Part shown: positions 43,238 through 54,297 of the stretch, piece after piece | Position numbering within the stretch: position 1 is the stretch's first letter | Layout: every line of letters starts with the position of its first letter | Origin: Vreelandella olivaria | GTDB taxonomy: Bacteria > Pseudomonadota > Gammaproteobacteria > Pseudomonadales > Halomonadaceae | NCBI GenBank assembly: GCA_004295565.1 | Contig: AP019416.1 | Location: forward strand, 3,472,001-3,536,000 | DNA length: 64,000 nt | Direction of reading: 5' to 3' | The notes under the pieces: generated by a model | Told to the model about the DNA's origin: nothing | The model's database searches: none | What the model saw: only the letters and a program-made list of their open reading frames with translations | Translations under genes and position numbers: made by a program

Positions 43238-44266
43238 TCAGCTCGCTAATATCAGCTCACCCAGCACGGCGGTGGCGAAACTGCCCCGCGGCAGTGCAAA
43301 CGAAAGTCGGACGGCGCCAGGTTCCCAAGTGAGTTGGGGGTTAAGCAGCCGCATACGCAGTGCTCGGCGCGCCTGTTTTACCCGCTGCGCTCTAAGCCAC
43401 TACATAGACCTGGATAGTGCTGCAGCAAGCGCGCCTCATAAACCCCAGCGTCGCCTTCACCAGCTTCGCCAACACCCCACAACACCCCTGTGGTGCACAT
43501 CCAACTCCGCGGCGCGGGCCTGGAGCGTCGCGTCGGTGGCATCGATACCAAACACGCTTTGCGTGCCGTCCAGCATTAACGTATCGCCCGCCAGCGGCTG
43601 CGACCAGGTGCCATCGGCGATGCGCGCGCTGAGCAGTTCATTAAACAGAAAACTGCGCGCGGTGGAGAGCATCATACCCTGGCGATCGTCGCGTTTACGC
43701 CAACCTCGGTTAAGTAATGCTTCGGCACGCTGCAGATTGCGTCCCTCCGGGCCAAAGCGCTGGGGGCCAAAATAGTTGGGCACGCCATGCTGACAGAGTG
43801 CTTCCCAGCGGCCAATAAAATCGTCGCTCTCAATGGCTTCACCGCTCAAGCGCAAAACAAACCGATTCGTACGGTGAACGCCACGTTTGAGTTTACGCGG
43901 GTGGCGCGCCTGCTCCACGACCGTGATGCCCAGCGCAGTAAGCGACTGCTCAAGCTCAGCCGGCGCGTCACGACCGGGCAGATGCACACTTAGCCACTGG
44001 CGCGTGACGGCAATACGGTCTTTCATGCCGGAATAACCAATATCACGAGGCGTTACGCCGCAAAGCCGACTTAAGGTCTTGACGACATCTAACGTGGTTT
44101 GATTGCGCTTTTCAACTCGCAGCCACAGATGCTCCCCGTGCGCTTCGGGGGTAAAATCAAGCAGCTCATCAACCCAGAAGTCTTCCGGCTGGGCACGGTA
44201 CTGGCCCGGTTTGGGCGCACCAAACTGAGCGTCTAAACAGCGCTGCCACGCTGGCACATTAAGCAT
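43238..44266 (-). CDS. truD: tRNA pseudouridine(13) synthase TruD (two frame breaks)
   Basis: Isomerises U13 in tRNA-Glu; about 342 residues. Recognisable are [20 protein letters not shown], the catalytic [18 protein letters not shown] (Asp) and [12 protein letters not shown]. The TRUD insertion domain is present. ATG 44266 ([16 protein letters not shown]) overlaps the ispF stop. Indels are near 43485 (two C missing, restores [13 protein letters not shown]) and 43402 (C missing). The repaired end is [16 protein letters not shown] with TGA at 43238. Confidence 0.93.
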
Positions 44267-44747
44267 TAAGCGCCTCAGCACGATTAAGTAGCACCACCGC
44301 CTCCGCGGCGATGCCTTCACCGCGCCCGGTGAAGCCTAACCGTTCGGTGGTGGTGGCTTTCACGTTGACTTGACCAAGCCCAACGTCTAGATCGGCGGCA
44401 ATGACTTTCCGCATGGCCTCGATGTGTGGCGCCATTTTGGGCGCTTGGGCCATCAGCGTGGCGTCGATATTGACGACCCCATAGCCTTGTTCCTGAACAA
44501 GCATGACCACGTGGCGTAGCAGTTCGCGGCTATCAGCGCCCGCCCATGCCGGGTCAGTGTCCGGAAAGTGGCGGCCAATATCGCCCAGCGCGCAGGCGCC
44601 CAGCAGTGCATCGCTAATGGCATGAAGCAGCACATCGCCATCGGAGTGGGCCACAAAACCGTGCTCAAACGGCAGCTTAACGCCGCCGATCATTAAATGA
44701 TCGCCGGGGCCGAAACGGTGTACATCGAATCCGTGGCCGATACGCAT
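44259..44747 (-). CDS. ispF: 2-C-methyl-D-erythritol 2,4-cyclodiphosphate synthase
   Basis: An isoprenoid (MEP) pathway enzyme of 162 residues that cyclises CDP-ME 2-phosphate. The zinc site is in [14 protein letters not shown]; other motifs are [32 protein letters not shown] and [21 protein letters not shown]. Frame intact, normal length. It lies 16 bp after ispD and overlaps truD. Confidence 0.97.
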   Translation of the reverse strand: MRIGHGFDVHRFGPGDHLMIGGVKLPFEHGFVAHSDGDVLLHAISDALLGACALGDIGRHFPDTDPAWAGADSRELLRHVVMLVQEQGYGVVNIDATLMAQAPKMAPHIEAMRKVIAADLDVGLGQVNVKATTTERLGFTGRGEGIAAEAVVLLNRAEALNA

Positions 44748-44763
44748 TATAAGCTCCTAGTGA

Positions 44764-45466
44764 TTAAAGCCTGCCTGGCGTGTTAGCGGCTTGTGCCGCC
44801 ATAATCGCGGCTGCCAGCGCCAAGTCATCCGGGTGGGTAATTTTCAGGTTGTCGCGCCGCCCAGTTACCAATTGTGGGCACTCGCCCAAGGCTTCAACCG
44901 CCGAGGCCTCATCGGTCACCAGCGTTTGCTGCTGGCGAGCGGTTTCCAGCGCTCGCCGCAGCAGCGCATAGCGAAAACAGGGGGTTAGTGCGTGCCACAA
45001 CCCCTCCCGGGGTTCAGTGCGCGCTTTGGCACTGGTCATCGGCGCGTTTCATGGTATCGGCTACCGGCATCGCCAGAAGAGCACCGGCGGAGTGGGTCGC
45101 CGCGGCTTGATAAAGCGCCAGAAGATCGTTCACGGTAATACAGGGACGAGCCACATCATGCACTAACACCACATCGTCATCGTCGGCCGTCATCGCGTGC
45201 AGAGCATTTAATACGCTGTCCATTCGCTCGCTGCCGCCCACCACCCGCTGCCAGTCAGTAAAAGGCACCCAGTGAGGTGAAAACCAGCGGTCATCGGCAT
45301 CCAGGCAGAGCACCAGGCGAGCGCTAGGAAAAGCATGATGAAGACGCGCCAAGGTATGCGCAAGCACCGGCTGCTCATCGGCCAAGGTCAAATACTGTTT
45401 GGGTTTATCGGCCCCCATACGGCGGCCTTGACCCGCCGCAGGAACAATTAACCAGATTTGACTCAC
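44764..45466 (-). CDS. ispD: 2-C-methyl-D-erythritol 4-phosphate cytidylyltransferase (one frame break)
   Basis: A MEP pathway enzyme of about 234 residues that couples MEP to CTP. The nucleotide loop is [19 protein letters not shown], with [15 protein letters not shown] and [12 protein letters not shown] next and [11 protein letters not shown] near the C-terminus. The start is GTG at 45466, overlapping the ftsB stop (GTGA). An extra C near 45035 breaks the frame; removing it restores [19 protein letters not shown]. The segment LTPCFRY is one residue shorter than usual, a possible further undetected indel. Confidence 0.94.
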
Positions 45467-45800
45467 TGCGGCGGCTCCTGGGGAGCAACCAGACCTGCAT
45501 TAATACCGATCAGCTCATTTTCAATCGCCACTCCCGGCACCCAGAAAAACTGCTCGTCGGTGCGCACCATGCCCATATCACTGCGGGCACGCTCCTCAAT
45601 CGCGTCTAAACCGGTTTTAAATCCGTCACCTCTGCCGCCAGCCGCGCATTGCGCTCGCGCATGGGCACATTGGCCGCCTCTTGCACTGCGACCCGCTGCT
45701 CCACTTGCTGCAAATCGCGCCAGCCGCCGTTGCCTAGCCACAGCTCGTATTGCAGCAGCGCGAAGACAGCAAGCAATGTCAACACTAGCCATTTACGCAT
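45463..45800 (-). CDS. ftsB: Cell division protein FtsB (one frame break)
   Basis: A bitopic divisome protein of about 112 residues that pairs with FtsL and FtsQ. A short cytoplasmic tail (MRKW) leads into one transmembrane helix (LVLTLLAVFALLQYELWL), then a coiled coil (RDLQQVEQRVAVQEAANVPM) and the C-terminal ERARSDMGMVRTDEQFFWVP. An A is missing near 45617; adding it restores DLKTGLDAIEERARSDMG. The pairing with ispD downstream is conserved in gammaproteobacteria. Confidence 0.95.
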
Positions 45801-45981
45801 TACTGCTCTCCGATAACCTATCTATTACAGCCTAACGTTTGCTTACGCTCGATTAAGCTGCAGGTAAAAATCACGTTTTAAAACAGCAGTTGTATCAAAC
45901 AGACGCGCTGATTGGCGCGCATTATGCCATCAAGGCGCAACACCAGCGAGCCGTGCCTCGTTTAAATGGCAGCTTAAATGA

Positions 45982-47128
45982 CTACTTAAAGGGCAGCGCT
46001 TGCTGGGCCGCCTCACGGTAGGCGCTGACATGCTGGCCCTCTTGATGGCAAAACTGGGCGACACCCGCGGCAAGCCCAGGGTGACTAATATAGTGCAGCG
46101 AGCGCACGCGCTGGGGTGCAAAACCGCGTACCAGCTTATGCTCGCCCTGGGTACCGGGATCAAACAGCGTTAAGCCACGCTGTAAACAGTAGTCGATCCC
46201 CTGGTAATAGCAGGCCTCAAAATGCAGGCAATCAGCGACCACTTCGCTTCCCCAGTAGCGCCCATAGAGCGTGCTGCTGCCACGAAAATAGAGCGCTGCC
46301 GCCACCGGGCGCCCTTCAATGTATGCCTGTACCAGTACCAGCGCCTCCGGCATGGTTTGGCGCAGGCGCTCAAAAAAATCATGGTTTAAATAAGGGGGCG
46401 GCCACGTTCATGATAGGTGATCGCATAGCAGCGATAGAAGTGCGCCATATCCGCTGAGGTGATCGCCTCGCCCTCCAAACGCGCTACCTGTAAGCCTTGC
46501 TCGGCGACCAAACGCCGCTCGCGCTTGATCATTTTGCGCCGTTTCGAGGTCAGGCTGGCTAGAAAGCCCTCAAAGTCACCGAAGCCGCGATCCCGCCACT
46601 GAAACTGTACACCTTCGCGGCTGATCAACTCAGGGCACTGTGCCTGCCAGGCGGCGACATCTGCCTCGTTGGCAAACAGCAGGTGCCAGCTTGATAGATC
46701 AAGGCGTTCGCACTGCTCCCGCCACGCGCTGGCCAGCAGTGCACGGACGGCTCTGGCGTCGGCGTGCCTGGCAATTAACGTGCGCGCCCCTGGCACCGGC
46801 GTGAACGGCACCGCGCTGAGGGCTTTTGGGTAGTAGCGGCCCCGGCGCGCTCCAGCGCTTCCGCCCAGCCCCAATCAAACACATACTCACCGTAGGAGTG
46901 ATGCTTGCAATACATGGGCAGCGCCGCGACCAGCTGTTCGTCTTGCCATACACTCAGATGGCACGGCTCCCAGCCCGTAGCCTCGCTGACAGATCCACTG
47001 GCCTCCAGGGCGTGTAAAAACGCGTGACGCAAAAATGGCTGATCGTCATCTACCAGTGAATCCCACTGGCTTGCCGTAATGGCCTCAATGGTGGGTAGAA
47101 TAGTGATCGACAGTGGGGGTAACGGCAT
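45982..47128 (-). CDS. COG3146-type FemAB/GNAT-fold N-acyltransferase (two frame breaks)
   Basis: A protein of about 382 residues of the peptidogalycan biosynthesis-like/GNAT family (COG3146). N-terminal HAFLHALEASGSVSEATGW and LPMYCKHHSYGEYVFDWGW are conserved in this group. FLASLTSKRRKMIKRERR follows, then AYIEGRPVAAALYFRG and FDPGTQGEHKLVRGFAP at the C-terminus. Indels lie near 46850 (G missing) and 46392 (C missing, restores ERGRPPYLNHDFF). The reaction is not established. It stands alone upstream of ftsB. Confidence 0.8.
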
Positions 47129-47227
47129 AGCACCTTCCCGGGCGTATAGAGGCTAAAAGACCACTTTACACTAACTGTTTATAGAAACCGTTTACACTCA
47201 TCATCTATACCCACTGGCCAGATCAAC

Positions 47228-47266
47228 GGGCTAAATCAAAGAGCTAATTCAAAGAGCTAATTCAAG
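47228..47266 (+). repeat. Three tandem 13-bp repeats upstream of the aldehyde dehydrogenase
   Basis: GGGCTAAATCAAA, GAGCTAATTCAAA and GAGCTAATTCAAG follow one another exactly at 47228, 47241 and 47254. A shorter doublet (GCCAACGAA twice) follows at about 47273-47290. The array lies about 100 bp before the dehydrogenase start and could be replication-slippage DNA or a binding site. Confidence 0.6.
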
Positions 47267-47361
47267 GGCTCTGCCAACGAAGCCAACGAAAGCAGATGCG
47301 GCGATTGAACTGCCGTACTTAACGTTAATGCCACGCCGGGAACGGCACATAAGGAGAGGCC

Positions 47362-48713
47362 ATGACGCGCGATCTAACGGGTGACTTTCAAACGCAGCGC
47401 CAAGCGGCTGATCAAATGCCCTACCCGACGCTAACGGTGCGTCGTGACCGATTGGCCCGTCTAGCGCGTATGACCAAGCATCACCAGCTTGAGATTATCC
47501 GTGCGATTCAGACGGATTTTGGCCAGCGCAGCGATGTGGAAATACGCATGGCTGAAATCAGCGCAGTGCTGCATGCTATCCGCCACACCCGACTGCATCT
47601 ATGGCATTGGATGCGCCCTTGGTCGGTCAGTATGCCGTGGCGGTTAATGCCTGCCCGGGCACGCATTGCGCCACAGCCGCTGGTGTTGTGGGGGTGATAT
47701 CACCCTGGAATTACCCCTGGAGCCTGGCGCTAATGCCGATAGTGGATGCGTTTGCAGCAGGCAATGTGGTGATGCTCAAACCCAGCGAGCATTCCCCCGC
47801 CACCAGCGCCCTACTGCAACGGCTGGTGCCCCAATACTTCACCCCTGAAGAGTTCAAGGTCGTTGAAGGCGATGTAGAGGTGGCGCGTCGTTTTAGCGGC
47901 TTACCGTTCGATCACCTGGTGTTTACCGGCTCTAGCGCGGTAGGTCGGCAAGTGGCCCAAGCAGCCGCGGCGAATTTGACCCCAACAACGCTGGAGCTGG
48001 GAGGCAAGTCCCCCGTGATCGTGGCAGGCGATGCGGATATCGATAAGGCGGCAGCGGATATTATTTTTGGTAAGGGCATGAACGCTGGGCAAACCTGTAT
48101 CGCTCCCGACTACGTGCTGGTTGAGAGCCGACATATTAGTGCTGTGGTCAAAGCGTTGAGCGAGGCTATTCAACGTCAGCGCCCCGATGATCATGCGGCC
48201 ACCCACGCGATTAACGCGGCCCACCAGCAGCGGCTCGATGCCATGCTGCAAGAAGCCCATGATCACGGCTGCAGAATCATCGATCACGGCCCTCATGCCC
48301 CTGCGCTGGTTATCGACCCCACCAGGGGCTCCAGGTGATGCGCGAAGAAATTTTTGGCCGCTGTTTACCGGTGATTGGCGTGAGCGACATGTCAGCGGCA
48401 ATACGCTATGTCAATGCCCGCCCCACCCGTTAGCGCTGTATGCCTTCACACATGATAAGGGCTTAAAGCAGCAGTTGCTGCAAACGACACGTTCCGGCGC
48501 ACTGGTGTTTAATGCCACCCTGCTCCATCACGCTGTGCCCTCGTTACCTTTTGGCGGCGTCGGCGAGAGTGGCATGGGGCGTACCATGGTCGTCACGGCT
48601 TTGAACGTTTTAGCCATTTGCGTGGCGTCTTCTATCAAGCTAAACGCTCGGCTAGCCGCATGCTGTATCCACCTTACCGACGCTGGCTAATAAAACTTAT
48701 AGGTCTTGGCTAA
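47362..48713 (+). CDS. Aldehyde dehydrogenase, coniferyl-aldehyde type (four frame breaks)
   Basis: An NAD(P)-dependent aldehyde dehydrogenase of about 451 residues, the short subfamily that includes coniferyl aldehyde dehydrogenases. The cofactor motif is VISPWNYPWSLALMP; FTGSSAVGRQVAQAAA, the general-base Glu in TLELGGKSPVIV and the catalytic Cys in NAGQTCIAPDYVL follow. The C-terminus has SLPFGGVGESGMGRYHG. Indels are near 47687 (G missing), 48326 (G missing), 48423 (C missing) and 48582 (T missing). The repaired end reads LYPPYRRW and runs to TAA at 48711. Substrate unknown. Confidence 0.88.
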
Positions 48714-48801
48714 AGCTTGTGGGTTAATGTCCGATATGTAATTACCTATTAGTCTAACGCCCTTATAGAAGGTTTTATTAACCCTCAGCTTTGGAACGGC
48801 C

Positions 48802-51037
48802 ATGCACGCCCCAGACACTCCTCATAACGAAACAGAGCGCCTGGCGGTTTTGCATGCTCTAGAGGTACTCGATACGCCTCACGACTCGGCTTTTGAGCGT
48901 TTGACGCAACTGGCACGCGACCTGTTCGGCGTGCCCATTGCATTAGTGTCGTTGATCGATAAAGAGCGCCAGTGGTTCAAATCACACCAGGGGCTTGAGG
49001 TGTGCGAAACCCATCGAACCGTTTCATTCTGCGCCCATGCCATCGCCCATGACGCTCCGCTGGTGATTGAAGACACCCATAAGGACGAGCGCTTTGCTGA
49101 CAACCCGCTGGTCACCGACGCGCCGCGCATCCGCTTTTACGCAGGGTTCCCACTTCGGCCACTGGAAGGCATGGCCATCGGCTCCCTGTGCATTATTGAT
49201 CACCAGCCGCGTCAGTTCAGCGAGCGTGAATTAAAGCTACTCGGCGGTTTAGCGGGCCAGGTTGAAGAGCTACTTCGCCAACACAAGCTGCAGCTGGAGC
49301 TAGCCCAAACCGCTCGTCGTTTGAGAAAAGAGAAGAAGCTGCTTAAAGTGCTTCACCAAGGCATTACGGACTACCAAGCGCTGATGTCGGGAAAACGGCT
49401 GTGGGTATTTCTAATGGAGGCACTGCGCGAACTGACCGATAGCGACTACGCCCTGATTGGCGAAGTACTGCCCACCAACACCACCAATGCCCTTAAAATC
49501 CACGCCATTACTGATTTGTCATGGAGTGAAGAGTCTCGCCTCCTAATGGAGCAGTTGCGTAGCGGCGACATGACCATCACGAACCCCCACTCGCTAGTGG
49601 GCCGGGTGTTTGCGTTCGGTGAAGTGATTATGACCGACGATGTGTATGGTCACGCCCAACGCGGCGGCTTTCCTCCCGGGCATCCGCCCCTGCATAATTA
49701 CCTCGGTGTGCCCATCTTCAGCGGCGAACAGTTAGTCGGTATGTACGCCATTGCCAACAGTAAACAACCGCTTAACCAAGCGTTGCTGGATTGGCTACAG
49801 CCGTTTACCGACACCTGCTCGCTATTGGTCAACCTTTACAGACAAATGGCCGAGCGCGAACAGGTCATGCGTGATCTGGCGGCGGCCCGCGACCAGGCGG
49901 AAACTGCTAGCCGGGCGAAAAGCGAGTTCCTGTCGTCAATGAGCCACGAACTACGCACCCCGCTCAACGCCATTATCGGTTTCTCACAGATTTTGGCCAA
50001 TAGCCGCCGCGAACCGCTGGGCGACAAACAGCATCGCCAGGTCTCCCAAATCGAGCGGAGTGGCCAGCATCTGCTTAGCCTGATTAACGAAGTGCTGGAT
50101 TTGGCCAAGATCGAAGCGGGTCATATGACGCTCTCCATCGAGCCGATTATTCTCGCCAACGTGTTTAACGACGCCTGCTCTACCTTGGAAGACTGCGCCG
50201 AGGCAGCAGGCATCCATTTTCGCTATACATCGCCCAATGATCGTTGGCAGGTCAACGCCGACTACACCCGCACCAAACAAATACTTTTGAACCTGCTCTC
50301 CAATGCGATCAAGTACAACAGCACCAACGGCTCAATCGATATAGCCGTGGCCCACTTGGTTGACCATGTGCGCATCAGCGTGACCGACACCGGCCCCGGC
50401 ATTGCCCCTGAACGCCAGCACGAGCTATTCGAACCCTTTAATCGCCTTGATGCAGAAGGTGGCAGCATCGAAGGCTCCGGTATTGGCCTGGCGATTACCC
50501 GGGAGCTGGTCGAGCGTATGAACGGCGAGATGGGGTAGACAGTCAGCCCGGCCAGGGCGCGACCTTTGGTTTACCTTACCCACTGCTAACGCAGATGCTA
50601 CCGCCGACGCGCCTCCTGCGACTCAGCCGGTTCATGCTCAGCCTAGCGATGCTTTTACGCTGCTCTATATTGAGGACAACCCCGCCAATCAGCGGCTGAT
50701 GGAAGATATCATTGAAGAGATGGGCGAGATAACGCTGCAGATTGCGCCCAGTGCCGAAATTGGCCTGGAAATAATGCGCCACTGCTCGCCCGCCCTAGTA
50801 CTCATGGATGTCCACCTACCGGGCATGAACGGCTATCAGACATTGGAAGCGATGCGCCGTGACCCACAGCTGCAAGCCTTGCCGGTGGTGGCCCTATCGG
50901 CCAACGCTCTGCCGGGCGACATCAAGCGCGGTTTAGAAGCAGGCTTTAACGGCTACCTCACCAAACCGCTGGAACTTGATAAACTAGAAGCCACCATTGC
51001 CCAGTTCATTCAGACTGCGTCAGGGAAGGAACCATGA
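48802..51037 (+). CDS. Soluble hybrid sensor kinase GAF-GAF-HisKA-HATPase-REC (two frame breaks)
   Basis: A cytoplasmic hybrid kinase of about 745 residues without membrane helices. GAF domain 1 (residues 10-165) contains SLIDKERQWFKSHQGL and SFCAHAIAH. GAF domain 2 (about 190-350) contains GHPPLHNYLGVPI. HisKA has FLSSMSHELRTPLNAIIGFS, and the ATPase domain has LLNLLSNAIKYN and VTDTGPGIAP. A REC domain follows with LVLMDVHLPGMNGYQTL and GYLTKPLEL. Indels near 50533 (G missing) and 50568 (T missing) hide the link; repair gives GATFWFTLP, the normal end of an ATPase domain. Its stop overlaps the next gene (ATGA). Confidence 0.88.
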
Positions 51038-52797
51038 GCCTTACTGAAAAACATCTGTTAATAGTGGATGACAGCACGGTTAACATCGAGCTCATGTTTG
51101 ATCTTCTTGACGAGTATGGGTTTGAAAACATCCACGGGATCAATGACCCCCGTGAGGTGCTTCGCCACTGCCAGCAGCAGTTGCCGGATCTACTGCTGCT
51201 GGATATCCGTATGCCGCACCTAGACGGCTACGCAGTGATTGAAGAGCTCAGTGCACATTTTGCCGAGCAGATGCCGCCGATTATCGTGCTGACGGCACAA
51301 ATTGATGACGTGACCCGCCATCGGGCCCTGAGTATGGGCGTACGCGACTTCATCACCAAACCATTCAAGCAAGATGAAGTATTGCAACGCATACGCAATA
51401 CCTTAAACATTGAACACCGCTACCAGGTGCGTGATAAGCAGGCCGACACCCTCGAACAGATGGTCGCCAAACGCACCCAAGAGTTAGATCGCCAGTCACG
51501 CACCGACCCTATTACCCAGTTGCCTAACCGGCGTGGATTAGATCAGGCGTTGCGTAAGGCGGCCCTTAAAGCTTCCGGCACGGGGCTACTGTTTATCGCG
51601 ATTGATAAACTCGATGATGTGGTGCGGCTGCACGGCTACCGGGTTGCCGATCAACTACTGTGTACGGTTAGCCAACGGCTGCGCCAACAGCTCGACGCTG
51701 ACTGCCTGCTCGGGATATGGGGAGGAAGCGAGCTGCTGGTCATTACCCTACGGCAAACCCCACCCAACTGCTGCAACTGGCCGAGCAACTGCTCGAGTGT
51801 TTCGACCATGATCAGGCGCTGGAGGAGTTTCTGCTTCCCTCAGTGCCCGTATCGGCATTAGCGCCGAAGCAGGCGACTTTGACACAGAACGCTTGGTACA
51901 TATGGCGGCTTTAGCACTGCCACCTCTGGAGTCGCTCAAGGTTCAGTACTACACACCGGCGCTTGAGACCCAGCAGCGGCATCGGCTGCATATTCAGCAG
52001 GCGATCCGCGGCGCCACCGAGCGTGGCGAGATGTCGCTCGCCTTTCAACCCAAACTATCGCTGGCTGACCACAAGATTCTCGGCGCGGAAGCGCTGCTCC
52101 GTTGGCAGCACCCGGAGTTCGGCCTCATCTCTCCAGGTGAATTTATTCCGCTGGCAGAGGCCAGCGGTGATATTCTCTGCATAGGCGACTGGGTGCTGGA
52201 TGAAGCCATGCGCTATATCAGCACCTGGCGGGCACAAGGGCTGCTCAATGACGATTTTCATATTGCGGTGAATGTGGCCGCGCGTCAGTTAAGCCGCAAA
52301 GACTTTGCCCAACAGCTGCTTGCTCGCCTTGAACAGTGGCAAATTCCCGAGCGCTTCCTGGCCCTGGAAGTCACCGAGTCGGGGCTGATGAGCGATATGA
52401 ATCACGCTCGTCAGCAGCTTGCCCAATTGGCTGCAATGAATATCGCCGTGGCCATCGACGATTTTGGCACCGGCCAATCGTCGTTGGCGTATATTAAAAC
52501 GCTGCCCTTCTCGACGCTTAAGATAGATCGTGCCTTTGTGATGGACTTGGAAACCAGCGCGATTGACCGTCAACTGGCGCATACCATTACTCAGCTTGCT
52601 CATAGTGTGGGCTGCGATGTAGTAGCAGAAGGCATCGAAAACTCAGCCCAGGCAGCCTATTTAAGCTCTATCGGCTGTGAAGCCGCGCAAGGCTACTTCT
52701 ATGCTCGTCCGCTGCCTGCCGAAGCATTTGTGGCCTGGTGCAGCGAATGGAAGCCACTTTGTTCCACCCCCATACGGAGACCGTTAATGGCTCATGA
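51034..52797 (+). CDS. Response regulator REC-GGDEF(degenerate)-EAL (three frame breaks)
   Basis: A protein of about 588 residues that likely outputs the upstream hybrid kinase signal. REC has LIVDDSTVNIELM, LLLLDIRMPHLDGYAVI and FITKPFKQ. The GGDEF-like domain begins DPITQLPNRRGLDQ, but its signature reads GGSEL, so cyclase activity is unlikely. The EAL domain keeps EALLRWQHPEFG, NVAARQL, LEVTESG, IDDFGTGQSSLAY, LKIDRAFV and AEGIE, so it should be an active phosphodiesterase. Indels: C missing near 51747 and 51838. A third C missing near 52769 would give the stop at 52797; without it the frame runs on into hexR. Confidence 0.85.
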
Positions 52798-53646
52798 CTT
52801 ACTTGACCGCTTACGCGAACGTTTAGAAGAACTCAACCGCTCAGAGCGTAAAGTCGCCAATGTAATTCTTGAAGACCCAACGGTTGCCACCAGTCTCAGC
52901 ATTGCTAGCCTGGCTCAGGCGGCAAGCGTCAGCGAACCTACGGTTAATCGTTTCTGCCGCAACTTTGGCGCCAAAGGCTACCCTGATTTCAAGATCAAAC
53001 TGGCCCAGAGCTTAGCCGGTGGTACGCCCTACGTGACCCGCGCAGTAGAGCCCGGTGACACTGCCACCCAGTACACCCACAAAATTTTTGGCGCCACCAT
53101 CGCCGCCCTCGATCAAGCCCAGCGCGAAATCGATATGAGCGCCGTCGAGCGCATGGTCGACTACCTCACCCAGGCCAAGCAGATCCACATTTTTGGCTTG
53201 TGCCTCCGGCGCGGTGGCCCAGGATGCCCAGCACAAGTTCTTCCGCTTCAACCTGCCGGTGATGGCCTACATCGATGTGCTGATGCAGCGCATGGTCGCC
53301 GCTGCTTGTCACACGGGGATGTGGTAGTGATCATCTCCTACACCGGGCGCACCCGTGAGCTGGTGGATATCGCCCGTCTGGCACGGGAAGCCGGCGCAGT
53401 GGTACTCGGTATCACCGCGCCCAACTCGCCGGTAGCCAACGAGTGCACCGCCACCCTGGACGTCGCCACCCCGAAGACACCGACCACTACATGCCGATGA
53501 CCTCGCGGGTCATTCAGTTAACGCTGATTGATGCGCTGGCTACCGGGGTGACCTTGAGGCGCGGTGAAGACTTCTTACCCCACCTCAAGAAAATCAAAGA
53601 TAGCCTGCGCGATACCCGCTTTCCGGTGGAAAAGCCTGGGAAGTGA
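52787..53646 (+). CDS. hexR: HexR/RpiR-family regulator with SIS domain (three frame breaks)
   Basis: A regulator of about 288 residues. The N-terminal RpiR helix-turn-helix ([20 protein letters not shown], then [20 protein letters not shown]) is followed by a C-terminal sugar-phosphate-binding SIS domain ([37 protein letters not shown]). HexR proteins repress central carbon genes (zwf, edd, gap) and respond to KDPG in pseudomonads; that role is inferred from similarity. GGAG lies 8 nt before ATG 52787. Indels: near 53205 (two G missing), 53316 (G missing) and 53472 (C missing). It overlaps the end of the EAL gene. Confidence 0.88.
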
Positions 53647-53673
53647 ACATGTTTGGATAGCTAATGGGAAGGT

Positions 53674-53820
53674 GACGAGGGCAGGTTTCCGCGAGGGCGC
53701 TGTGAACCCATCCATGGGCGCTACTTTTGCCATCTGACCGCCATGAATGGCGGGAATGCCGGAATTGTTGGGAACATTTTCCGCCCCTGGCAAAGACCCT
53801 CGCTTCAACCTGCCCTCGTC
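53674..53820 (+). repeat. Structured interspersed repeat, copy C
   Basis: Outer stem GACGAGGGCAGG (53674-53685) pairs perfectly with CCTGCCCTCGTC (53809-53820). GCGAGGG (53691-53697) pairs with CCCTCGC (53797-53803). CTTTTGCCA (53724-53732) pairs with TGGCAAAG (53788-53795), with one bulged T that could be a homopolymer error. In the core hairpin one arm reads CCGCCAT and the other carries ATGGCGG. It occupies the gap between the 3' ends of hexR and the convergent rid gene. Confidence 0.83.
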
Positions 53821-53866
53821 CCCTAGAGATATGGCAATACACTTTTGAGCGCTAAAGGATCAGCCG

Positions 53867-54226
53867 TTAGTGGCTCACCGCGGCAGTAACAGTAATTTCC
53901 ACTTTGAGTTCATCGGCGGGCATGGGCGCGCAGACGCAGGTGCGCGCCGGTGCGTAGCCTGCGGGTACCCAGGCATCCCACACCTCGTTCATGGCGGCAA
54001 AGTCGCCACCCTCTTTCAGGTAAATCGTTGCGCTTAACAACTGCTCACGGCTTGAACCAATCTCTTTCAGTAGCGCGTCCACCCGCGCCAGCATACTTTC
54101 CGTTTGGGCGGTGATATCGCCCTCGCGAGCCTCCGGGCCAGCCACTTGGCCGCACAGATAGGCCACGCCCTGGTGAATCACCGCACGGCTCATGCGCGCT
54201 TTTGTATCGTGACGTTGGATGGTCAT
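53867..54226 (-). CDS. RidA/YjgF-family protein
   Basis: A 119-residue Rid-family protein with the conserved Arg in [13 protein letters not shown] and the C-terminal [10 protein letters not shown]. RidA members hydrolyse reactive enamine/imine intermediates released by PLP enzymes. The N-terminus ([20 protein letters not shown]) resembles the Rid2-type branch more than classic RidA, so the exact substrate is uncertain. Frame intact. It lies 71 bp downstream of the lrp-like gene on the same strand and might be cotranscribed with it. Confidence 0.87.
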   Translation of the reverse strand: MTIQRHDTKARMSRAVIHQGVAYLCGQVAGPEAREGDITAQTESMLARVDALLKEIGSSREQLLSATIYLKEGGDFAAMNEVWDAWVPAGYAPARTCVCAPMPADELKVEITVTAAVSH

Positions 54227-54297
54227 AGTGCAAACTCCTAACAGGTTGAGAAAAGCAGTCTAAACCGCCTGGCTTGCCCTTGACCATGCCTTCTTTA

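Noticed and set aside
51893-53500. A genuine EAL-HexR fusion protein
   Set aside because: The junction lies at a C5 homopolymer in a sequence full of C/G run deletions, and HexR has its own start and ribosome site. Kept only as a finding to be checked.
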